Origin: VHCN01 sp964589935
GTDB lineage: Bacteria; Verrucomicrobiota; Verrucomicrobiia; Limisphaerales; VHCN01
DNA length: 64,000 bases
Reading direction: 5' to 3'
Assembly (NCBI GenBank): GCA_964589935.1
Contig: CAZPVD010000007.1
Span: 1-64,000 of the forward strand
Position 1 is the first letter of the stretch; each line of letters starts with the position of its first letter. The translations under genes and the position numbers were made by a program. This document shows, one piece after another, positions 1 to 7,353 of the stretch. Under the pieces are notes generated by a model. It was not told the DNA's origin and did not search any database. It saw nothing but the letters and a program-made list of their open reading frames with translations.

Positions 1-1
1 G

Positions 2-1173
2 TGCGCAGTCACCGCGACTTCAGGAATCGTGAGGCGGCAGACGACATTCGAGATTGAATGGCAGGAAAATGTGCGCAGTCACCGCGACTTCAGGAATCGT
101 GAGGCGGAATCACTCGAAGAGCATCTGTCGGATCAAGAACATTGCGCAGTCACCGCGACTTCAGGAATCGTGAGGCGGCCAAGGAAGCTCACCAGAGTTC
201 ATCGCCTTGCAAATGCGCAGTCACCGCGACTTCAGGAATCGTGAGGCGGCAGTTGAAGTGGGGCGTGCGTTCGCAATTCGTTGGTGCGCAGTCACCGCGA
301 CTTCAGGAATCGTGAGGCGGAGGTGTCGGCTCTTGGCGATGTCGAATGGCCCGTGAATGCGCAGTCACCGCGACTTCAGGAATCGTGAGGCGGGCCCGGC
401 GCACTGTCTTCTCGTTCGCACCTGCTGCGTGCGCAGTCACCGCGACTTCAGGAATCGTGAGGCGGAATTCATTTCACGGCAACAAATGTTCCTAGTGGAT
501 GCGCAGTCACCGCGACTTCAGGAATCGTGAGGCGGTGCGGAAGTCAAGAAGCTCACTGGCCGCGAACGGATGCGCAGTCACCGCGACTTCAGGAATCGTG
601 AGGCGGAAAATGGTCGTCGTGCATCGGGACTTCTATTGCATGCGCAGTCACCGCGACTTCAGGAATCGTGAGGCGGTGGCTTGAGCCGCCGCATTTTGCT
701 CGCGCCGCCCCTGCGCAGTCACCGCGACTTCAGGAATCGTGAGGCGGCGGTAGGGAATAGATGATGCCGCCGCAGAATTCCTGCGCAGTCACCGCGACTT
801 CAGGAATCGTGAGGCGGCCGAACTGAATATGAGCGATGAACGTAAAGCGGGGGTGCGCAGTCACCGCGACTTCAGGAATCGTGAGGCGGAGTTGAGCATC
901 ATTCACGATAACACTCCGTATGATTGCGCAGTCACCGCGACTTCAGGAATCGTGAGGCGGAAAAAGGACGCCGATCTCAAGCGCAAATACGAGGCTGCGC
1001 AGTCACCGCGACTTCAGGAATCGTGAGGCGGTCTGAAGAATTCGGATGGCTGACCGTCGTTAGCGATTGCGCAGTCACCGCGACTTCAGGAATCGTGAGG
1101 CGGTCGCGCTCGCTGTTCAACTCGGCTGGGTCAAGCCTGCGCAGTCCCCTCTACTCCCGGCGGAAGCTGTCTC
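2..1173. CRISPR. CRISPR array, 16 perfect 36-bp repeats plus a degenerate terminal repeat
   Basis: The repeat begins TGCGCAGTCACCGCGACTTC and ends GGAATCGTGAGGCGG, 36 bp in all. Perfect copies start at 2, 72, 143, 214, 285, 358, 430, 500, 571, 641, 712, 782, 854, 925, 996 and 1068. The bases on either side of the repeats vary, which fixes the repeat edges. The 16 spacers are 34-37 bp and all different. A seventeenth copy at 1138 keeps only its first nine bases and scattered matches, the usual sign of the leader-distal end, so the leader probably lies to the left, outside the window. The repeat can fold weakly, CGCGA with TCGTG. No cas gene, leader or anti-repeat is visible here, so the type is undetermined. 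The array is cut by the left window edge. Confidence 0.98.
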
Positions 1174-1210
1174 ACTTTTCGAGCGCCACCCGTCTCACTT
1201 TTCGACCGCC
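1169..1210. repeat. Two 19-bp direct repeats next to the array end
   Basis: GTCTCACTTTTCGAGCGCC at 1169-1187 and GTCTCACTTTTCGACCGCC at 1192-1210 match at 18 of 19 positions, with starts 23 bp apart. They touch the degenerate last CRISPR repeat and lie at the end of the integrase-like fragment. They may be scars of a mobile element end. Nothing else supports a specific element. Confidence 0.6.
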
Positions 1211-1214
1211 GCTT

Positions 1215-1370
1215 ACACGCACTCAGGACGTTGGTTTTTAGGCTGCGGCGGATGAGCTTGCCACCTACTCGGATTCGCGCAAAATACGTGCGTGATGGAC
1301 TGTAACGCACGAGATTGGCGAAAGAAGTTTTCTGCCATGTTGACTCTTTGGCTTCGGAAGCCTGTTGCAT
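1215..1370 (-). pseudogene. N-terminal remnant of a tyrosine recombinase/phage-type integrase
   Basis: The minus-strand reading from ATG 1370 gives about 50 residues containing NLVRYSPSRTYFARIRVGGK followed by LIRRSLKTNVLS. I recognise this as the N-terminal arm-binding part of an integrase group common in Verrucomicrobiota, where Tyr-Phe-Ala-Arg-x-Arg is followed by Gly-Lys-Leu-Ile-Arg and Ser-Leu-Lys-Thr. After about residue 51 the resemblance stops, and the frame runs into the direct repeats and the decayed CRISPR repeat. The catalytic core is absent. It lies between the array and tRNA-Arg, a typical integration neighbourhood. The family call is from memory of the motif. Confidence 0.5.
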
Positions 1371-1448
1371 GGAATCAGTATCAGATTGCAGTATCAGATT
1401 GTCAATATGTCGCCCGATTTAATTCACAAGTCCTTGATAATAAACAAC

Positions 1449-1524
1449 GCCTCCGTAGCTCAAATGGATAGAGCAGCGGTTTCCTAAACCGTTGATCCAG
1501 GTTCAATTCCTGGCGGGGGCACCA
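1449..1524 (+). tRNA. tRNA-Arg (anticodon CCU)
   Basis: The sequence folds as a full cloverleaf. The acceptor stem GCCTCCG pairs with CGGGGGC, with one G-U pair. The D arm has GCTC/GAGC, and the anticodon arm GCGGT-TTCCTAA-ACCGT exposes CCT. The T arm CCAGG-TTCAATT-CCTGG follows, then discriminator A and an encoded CCA. It reads AGG codons. It stands alone, just upstream of the NHL gene and downstream of the integrase remnant. Confidence 0.97.
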
Positions 1525-1546
1525 GCGCCACAACGCAGCGCATAAA

Positions 1547-2632
1547 ATGAAACTATTCACCAAAACCATCGTTCCGCTCCTGCTCACATCGCTCGCCCTC
1601 GCGCCGTCCGCGCACGCCTCTAAAGTCGTCCTCGTCGCCGGTGGCGGCGACAAAATCGGCGACGCACCTGCCACGGAAGTAAAGCTCACGTTGCCGTTCG
1701 GCGTGGACTTCGACCGGGTGGGCAACATCTTCCTCGTCGAGATGGTCGGCGGCGAACGTGTGCGGAAAATTGACGCGAAGGGCGTGCTGACGACGGTCGC
1801 CGGCACGGGTGTGAAAGGCTTCGCCGGTGATGGCGGCCCCGCGTTGCCAGCGCAGTTCAACGGCATGCACAATCTCGCCGCCGCGCCCAACGGCGACATC
1901 TACCTCGCCGACACGTGGAACAGCCGCGTGCGGAAAATTGACGCGAAAACCGGCGTGATTTCCACTGTCGTCGGCACGGGCACGCGCGGTTTCAGCGGCG
2001 ACGGCGGGCCGGCGGTGAAGGCAGACTTCGGCAACATCTACTGCGCTTCACTCGATCCGCAGGCGGAGAATCTTTACCTCGCCGACCTCGACAACAAACG
2101 CATCCGCGCCGTGAACCTCAAGTCCGGCCTCGCGCGCACGGTCGCTGGCAACGGCCAGCGCGGCGTGCCGGCGGACGGCTCCGAGGCCGCGAGCTCGCCC
2201 CTCGTGGATCCGCGCGCCGTGTGCGCGGATGTGAAGGGCAACGTGTATGTGCTCGAACGAAGCGGTCACGCGCTGCGCGTCGTCTCGCCCGACCGCCGCA
2301 TCCGCACCGTCATCGGCACGGGCAAGAAAGGTTATTCAGGCGACGGCGGCGACGCGCGCCAAGCGACGATGAGCGGACCGAAGCATTTGTGCATGGACCT
2401 CGAAGGCAACGTCATCATTGCGGACACGGACAACCACGTCATCCGCAGGTATTCGCCGCGCGACGGCAAGATCACGCTCGTCGCCGGAACGGGCAAGGTG
2501 GGCACCGCGGGCATCGGCGGGCCGCCGGAGCAGGTGCAACTCAACCAGCCGCACGGCGTCCATGTGCATCGCGACGGCACGCTCTACATCGCCGACAGCC
2601 ACAACAATCGCGTGCTGAAAATCGTGCCGTAA
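1547..2632 (+). CDS. Secreted NHL-repeat beta-propeller protein
   Basis: The protein has 361 residues. Residues 1-24 are a signal peptide (basic start, Leu/Thr/Ala core, cleavage after AHA). The rest is a set of NHL-type blades, visible as repeats of Gly-Thr-Gly-x-x-Gly-Phe-x-Gly-Asp-Gly-Gly-Pro-Ala followed by a segment like IYLADTWNSRVRKID. At least five blades are seen, of the teneurin-like bacterial NHL subgroup. Such proteins act outside the cytoplasm as binding scaffolds, and no catalytic residues are evident. The ATG at 1547 is the only start giving the signal peptide. The gene stands alone, 22 bp after the tRNA CCA, and converges with the cytochrome gene at 2638. Confidence 0.9.
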   Translation: MKLFTKTIVPLLLTSLALAPSAHASKVVLVAGGGDKIGDAPATEVKLTLPFGVDFDRVGNIFLVEMVGGERVRKIDAKGVLTTVAGTGVKGFAGDGGPALPAQFNGMHNLAAAPNGDIYLADTWNSRVRKIDAKTGVISTVVGTGTRGFSGDGGPAVKADFGNIYCASLDPQAENLYLADLDNKRIRAVNLKSGLARTVAGNGQRGVPADGSEAASSPLVDPRAVCADVKGNVYVLERSGHALRVVSPDRRIRTVIGTGKKGYSGDGGDARQATMSGPKHLCMDLEGNVIIADTDNHVIRRYSPRDGKITLVAGTGKVGTAGIGGPPEQVQLNQPHGVHVHRDGTLYIADSHNNRVLKIVP

Positions 2633-2637
2633 CGGCG

Positions 2638-5565
2638 TCACTTCAGCGATTCGAGGAAAGCCAGCAAGTCCGCCGCCTCCTGCGCAGTGAGGTTCGCGAT
2701 CAATCCCTCCGGCATCAGCGAAAGTTGCTGCGGCGCGAGCTTTGCAATGTTCGCCGCGGGCAGGCGCAGCGTCTCGCCGGTCGCAACCTTAAGTGAAATT
2801 TCCGCGTCCGTGCGCGACACGATGAAGCCGGTCTGCGGCTCGCCGTTCTTCAACTCGACGCTGTAGCCCGCGAAGCGCGGATCAATCACCTTAGACGGCT
2901 CCAGTATGCTTTCGAGCAGTTGCGTGCGCGTCAGCCGCGTGGCGACCTTCGAGATGTCAGGGCCGAAGTCGCGGCCCTTGCCGTTGATGAGGTGGCAGTT
3001 CGCGCATTGCAATTTGCCCTCGGTCGCAAAGAGCGTTGCGCCGCGCGCACGGTCGCCTTTCTTTGCTAGAATTTTCTCCGGCAACGGACGCGCACCAAGC
3101 ACCTCGATGCGCTGATCGTCGGGCAGGAAGCGGTCGAACAAGTCGCGCACCTGCTGGTCCGACGCCTTGAGCGCGCGCTGAATCGCGAGCGGACGCAGCG
3201 CCTCCGGCACGCGCCCGTCGTCCACAGCACACAACAAGCGCAGCGCACCCGACACGGTGGCCGTGAGCTGGCCGATGGCGCGCTCGGTGTCGGCGGACGT
3301 TGAAGCGGAGGCGCACAGCGTCGCGAGCGCGGCGGCCTCGGCCTTCTCCGTTGCAGGAGGTTCATCATGCGACGGCAGCGAAGCGATCCAGTCGTGGATG
3401 ACTTTCAGCATCGCGGTGTCGGGTTGCGTCGCGCCGAGCGCCGGCATGTGGCCGCTGCCGGATTTGCTCAGGCGATGCAGCAGCACGGAGCGATACGGGT
3501 CGCCCGCCGCGACAATGCGCGCGCCGGCGATGCCGAAGTTGCCTTGAAGCGGCGCGGCGTCCACGAGCTTCGTCTGCGCGAGCGTGGCGTCATGGTTGAG
3601 GAAGATGAGCACCGAGCCGCCGCCGTGGATGCGGTGGCAGTGCGCGCAGTTGCCATGCAGCCACGAGCGCACGCGCGGCTCGGCGGGTTGCGAGTCGTCG
3701 TGCGGATTGACGAGAGAAATTTTTGGCGCGGCGTTGGTGAACTTCTTGTCCGCGAGCGCGAGCGAGGCGAGCCACGCAAGCTGATCCGAACATGCCGCCA
3801 ACTGCGTGGGCTGGAAGCCAAGCACGAAGCCGTTCCACGAGTTGTGGCAGCGCAGGCATTCGGCGCGCGAATGGAAGCGCCATGTAATTGTGTGTTTGCC
3901 GCCGGGCGCGTCGGCGTCGCGCACGGTGATGACTTCTTCGTCGCCCTTGGCGTCCACAAGCGTCGCGTCGCTCTGGCGTTCGTTCCAGCGGTAGGAGTAG
4001 GCGCGCCACTGGCGTCCGTCGAAGTGCAGCAGTTGCGTCTCGATCTTGCGCGCAGTGGCGGGCTTGCCGCGTTCGAGTTCGAGCGTGAGCGTGCGCGCGA
4101 GCACGGCGTTCGTGGGGAACTTCGGTTTCGCATCGGTGCCACTACCTTCAAGTGAAACGGTGTTCGTGCCGGGCAGCGCGATGAACCGCTCCGCCTTCGC
4201 CCCGTCCGTCCACAGCGGCGAAGTCACGTCGAAGCGATACACGCCCGCGGCGGGCTTTTGTTTCGCGGTGTCGGCGAACAGCCCGGTTTCACTCAGCTTG
4301 CGCGGAAAGTTGGAGGATTTTCCAGCGTCAGGATTCGGCACGAGCCGGTGCAGCGTCGAGGGCGTCGCGTAGTGGATGTAATATTGTTCGCCATTGCGGT
4401 CCTCGCCGAACGCGACGACGCGGTGCGGCGTGTCGGCGATGAGCGCGTGCGAGGTGATGTTCGTGCCGTCGTGGCGCAGCGCCCAGATTTTGCCCGTCTC
4501 CCAGTCGCCGTAGATGAACGCGCCGCGCAGCGAGGGGAACTTCGCGCCGCGATAGACGTAGCCGCCCGTGATGCTCGCGGCCTCGTGATGCGAATGCGCG
4601 ACGGTCGGCGGCAGGATGGGCGTGGGGCCGCGTTTGCCAAAGGGCTTCACGGGCTGCGGGCCTTCCATCGCGGACCAGCCATAGTTGCCGCCGCGCTGCA
4701 CACGATAAACCAGCTCCCACAATTCCCAGCCGACATCCGCGAGCCAGAGCGTGCCGTTGTTCGGGTCGAAGGACATCTTCCACGGATTGCGAAAACCGTA
4801 GGCCCAGATTTCAGGACACGCGTGCGGCGTGTTCACAAACGGATTGTCCGGCGGCACGCGATACGCGCGGCCCGCATCCGGGTGGTCCACGTCAATACGT
4901 AGCACGGAACTGAGCAGATCGCTGATGTCCTGGCCCGTGTCGAGACTGTCGGGCGGATTCGGCCCGGAACCGTCGCCGGTGCTGATGTAAAGCATCCCGT
5001 CGGGACCGAAGCGCAGGCAGCCGCCGTTGTGGCCGCCGCTCCAGAACGCGATGATTTGCTGCTCGCTTTTCGGATCGGCGTGCGGCGGGTCGGCGCGTGG
5101 CACCGTGAAGCGCGACACGATCGAGCCGTTCGTGAGTCCGTCCCTGACCGTGTAGCAAACGAAGACCTGGCGGTTCTCGGCGAAGCGCGGATGAAACGCC
5201 AAGCCGTAGGCGATGCGGAACTCGGGATTCGCCACCTTTAGGTCGAGGAACAAATCCGCGCGCTCGACCGACTCGTCCGGCGGGAACGAGAAGTATTTCC
5301 CGTCCTGCTGCACAACGAACAAACGATCGCCGCCGGGCGCGAAGCCGGCCTCGAGCGCGTTGGTGAAGGTAAGCTTGGGAAACGCGTGCTCCACGATGAA
5401 CGACGGCGGCGGCTCCGGCGTGCCGCGAACGCGCGAGGCCGTCCACGGCTGGCGCGCGGGCGCGGCCGCCTTATCCGTGGCCGCGAACGATGCGAAAGTG
5501 AGGAAAGTAAAAACGGTGAACGCGTGAATCACGCGGACGCGGGCGGCGAGCCGTGAATGGAGCAT
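2638..5565 (-). CDS. PQQ-type sugar dehydrogenase fused to cytochrome c domains (PVC type)
   Basis: The protein has 975 residues. A hydrophobic export signal (about 14-28) is followed by a glucose/sorbosone-dehydrogenase-type propeller (about 55-415) with GGHNGGCLRFGPDG and FRNPWKMSFDP segments. A diheme domain carries CLRCH near residue 570 and CAHCH near 640. The C-terminal PVC heme domain has CANCH near 853 and a PEGLIANLTAQEAADLLAFL tail. It probably oxidises sugars or alcohols in the periplasm and passes electrons to its own hemes. PQQ dependence is family inference. The start at 5565 gives the export signal; this gene and the sulfatase at 5661 are divergent, 95 bp apart. Confidence 0.88.
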   Translation of the reverse strand: MLHSRLAARVRVIHAFTVFTFLTFASFAATDKAAAPARQPWTASRVRGTPEPPPSFIVEHAFPKLTFTNALEAGFAPGGDRLFVVQQDGKYFSFPPDESVERADLFLDLKVANPEFRIAYGLAFHPRFAENRQVFVCYTVRDGLTNGSIVSRFTVPRADPPHADPKSEQQIIAFWSGGHNGGCLRFGPDGMLYISTGDGSGPNPPDSLDTGQDISDLLSSVLRIDVDHPDAGRAYRVPPDNPFVNTPHACPEIWAYGFRNPWKMSFDPNNGTLWLADVGWELWELVYRVQRGGNYGWSAMEGPQPVKPFGKRGPTPILPPTVAHSHHEAASITGGYVYRGAKFPSLRGAFIYGDWETGKIWALRHDGTNITSHALIADTPHRVVAFGEDRNGEQYYIHYATPSTLHRLVPNPDAGKSSNFPRKLSETGLFADTAKQKPAAGVYRFDVTSPLWTDGAKAERFIALPGTNTVSLEGSGTDAKPKFPTNAVLARTLTLELERGKPATARKIETQLLHFDGRQWRAYSYRWNERQSDATLVDAKGDEEVITVRDADAPGGKHTITWRFHSRAECLRCHNSWNGFVLGFQPTQLAACSDQLAWLASLALADKKFTNAAPKISLVNPHDDSQPAEPRVRSWLHGNCAHCHRIHGGGSVLIFLNHDATLAQTKLVDAAPLQGNFGIAGARIVAAGDPYRSVLLHRLSKSGSGHMPALGATQPDTAMLKVIHDWIASLPSHDEPPATEKAEAAALATLCASASTSADTERAIGQLTATVSGALRLLCAVDDGRVPEALRPLAIQRALKASDQQVRDLFDRFLPDDQRIEVLGARPLPEKILAKKGDRARGATLFATEGKLQCANCHLINGKGRDFGPDISKVATRLTRTQLLESILEPSKVIDPRFAGYSVELKNGEPQTGFIVSRTDAEISLKVATGETLRLPAANIAKLAPQQLSLMPEGLIANLTAQEAADLLAFLESLK

Positions 5566-5660
5566 GGCGGCGAGTGTAGTTGGCCGGATGAAAATGCCAA
5601 GCGCACCGAAGCGTGCCGCCGCTTGACGCCTCGCTTCCGCGCTGGTCTGCTCGGCACATC

Positions 5661-7031
5661 ATGAAATTCTTTCCACGTCTGCTGCTGCAAATCTTCGCAC
5701 TCAGTTGGGCCGTGACGCTTCACGCCGACGCGAAGCCAAACGTCCTCTTCCTCTTCGCTGACGACATGCGCTCCGACTCGGTCGCCGCGCTTGGCAACCC
5801 GTTCGTCAAGACGCCGACGCTCGACTCGCTCGTGCGGCGCGGCTTCGTCTTCAACAACGCCTACTGCCTCGGCGGCAACATCGGCGCTGTCTGCACGCCG
5901 AGCCGCAACATGCTTCTCAGCGGCAAGACATATTTCCGCTGGAAAGATTTCACGCCGCCCGGAGCGAAGCAGCCCGGCAATCTCGCGCCCGGCGACGCGC
6001 CGAACTGGCCGCTCTCGATGCGCGACGCGGGCTACGAGACGTATCACCAAGGCAAGAAAGGCAACTCCGCGCTGCTCATCCAGGCGAAGTTCGAGCACAA
6101 CCTCTACATCAACGAAAACCTCGACCGCACGAACGGCCAGCCGGGCAGGATGATTTCCGACGACGTGGTGAAGTTCCTGAAAGAGCGCAAGACCGACCGG
6201 CCGTTCTTCCTGTATCTCGCCTTCGCCAACCCGCACGACCCGCGCGTCGCGGCGGGAAACTACATGAACCTCTACGAGCGCGACAAAGTGCCGCTGCCGA
6301 AGAACTGGCTGCCCGTGCATCCCTTCGACAACGGCGACATGACCGTGCGCGACGAGAAGCTCCTCCCCTGGCCGCGCACCGAGGCCAGCCTGCGCGCGAC
6401 GCTGCACGAATACTACGCCGTCATCACCGCGATGGATGGCTACATGGGGCGCATCCTCGCCACGCTCAAGGAACTCGGCCAGCTCGACAACACCATCGTG
6501 ATCTTCAGCGCGGACCAGGGCATCGCCGTCGGCAGCCACGGGCTGCTCGGCAAGCAAAACCTCTACGACGCGGGCATGAAGGTGCCGCTCGTCTTCGCCG
6601 GCCCCGGCATTCCGCAAGGCCGCAGCGACGCGCTGATTTACCTGCTCGATCTGTATCCGACGATTTGCGACTTCGCCGGCGCGGCGCGGCCACCGGGCAT
6701 TGACGGCGTGAGTTTCAAACCCGTCATCGAAGGCAAATCGAAAGCGGAGCGGAGCGAATTGTTCTTCGCCTACCGGCACGTGCAGCGCGCGTGGCGCGAC
6801 GAGCGGTGGAAGCTCATCCGTTATCCCGAGGTGAACGTGACGCAGCTCTTCGACTTGCGGAACGACCCGGAGGAAATGCGCGACCTCGCGAACGACCCCG
6901 CCCACGTGCCGCGCGTCGCACAACTGATGGCGAAGCTCAAGGAAGCGCAGCCGAAGTTCGGCGACAATTTGCCGCTGACCGTCGCGAATCCCAAGCCCGC
7001 GAAGTGGACACCGCCCGCGCCAAATCCGTGA
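5661..7031 (+). CDS. Secreted sulfatase (type I, formylglycine-dependent)
   Basis: The protein has 456 residues. I chose ATG 5661, 16 codons inside the longest frame, because it begins a clear signal peptide (MKFFPRLLLQIFALSW, cleaved near HADA). The metal-binding start NVLFLFADDMRSDS is intact. Cys78 lies in C-T-P-S-R, the site converted to formylglycine. The later metal motif is SADQG, and LLGKQNLYDAGMKVP follows. It should hydrolyse sulfate esters of polysaccharides, in the iduronate-2-sulfatase/choline-sulfatase-like branch. Substrate is unknown. The maturing enzyme is not obviously in the window; the SUMF1-like protein at 33454 lacks the needed cysteines. No strong Shine-Dalgarno is seen. 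Confidence 0.92.
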   Translation: MKFFPRLLLQIFALSWAVTLHADAKPNVLFLFADDMRSDSVAALGNPFVKTPTLDSLVRRGFVFNNAYCLGGNIGAVCTPSRNMLLSGKTYFRWKDFTPPGAKQPGNLAPGDAPNWPLSMRDAGYETYHQGKKGNSALLIQAKFEHNLYINENLDRTNGQPGRMISDDVVKFLKERKTDRPFFLYLAFANPHDPRVAAGNYMNLYERDKVPLPKNWLPVHPFDNGDMTVRDEKLLPWPRTEASLRATLHEYYAVITAMDGYMGRILATLKELGQLDNTIVIFSADQGIAVGSHGLLGKQNLYDAGMKVPLVFAGPGIPQGRSDALIYLLDLYPTICDFAGAARPPGIDGVSFKPVIEGKSKAERSELFFAYRHVQRAWRDERWKLIRYPEVNVTQLFDLRNDPEEMRDLANDPAHVPRVAQLMAKLKEAQPKFGDNLPLTVANPKPAKWTPPAPNP

Positions 7032-7353
7032 AGCCAATTTGCTGGGTAAGACAGCGGATGTGATGAACAAGACAAACCGCACCAACGCGCTTCTGCTCCC
7101 CTCTTGTATCTAAATTTCCGTCTACCCTTGTCTGGTTTTAAGAGCTTGGGAAGATGGGACTGTCCTGCCGCCTGCAGGCGGCAGGACAGTGGCACGAACG
7201 GCTCCGGCTCCCAGCGCACCCGGCCAACGGCCAATGCCCAGCCGCGTGTGCCTTCGGGAATGGGCTGCCAGGAGGTGAGTCCCGCGCCGCCTCCGTCGCC
7301 CTTGCACTTCTGGCTTCACTTTGCGCGCGGTGCGGGGAAGATTTCCGTCCGCT
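7032..7353. other. 322-bp intergenic region with a long palindrome
   Basis: No credible gene is present. The region holds the perfect 32-bp palindrome at 7159-7190 and a GC-rich stretch that reads through in several frames without family resemblance. The start of the next gene is at its right edge. I see no clear promoter elements. Confidence 0.7.
7159..7190. repeat. Perfect 32-bp palindrome, REP-like
   Basis: The arm ACTGTCCTGCCGCCTG is followed directly by its exact reverse complement, with no spacer. As RNA it would form a very stable hairpin, but it has no U-tract on either side, so it is not a standard intrinsic terminator. It resembles the dispersed GCCGCCTGCAGGCGGC elements of large Verrucomicrobiota genomes. 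No second copy was seen in the window. Confidence 0.85.

Noticed and set aside
29..1255. Short reading frames with repeated RSHRDFRNREA-type peptides
   Set aside because: They are translations of the CRISPR repeat, whose period and identity explain them fully.
5529..7085. 518-codon antisense frame over the sulfatase gene
   Set aside because: Codon bias of the high-GC sulfatase gene leaves the opposite strand open. The sense strand has a signal peptide and sulfatase motifs; the antisense has none.
7159..7190. Intrinsic terminator for the sulfatase gene
   Set aside because: The hairpin has no following U-tract and lies 128 bp after the stop codon, so I list it as a repeat.
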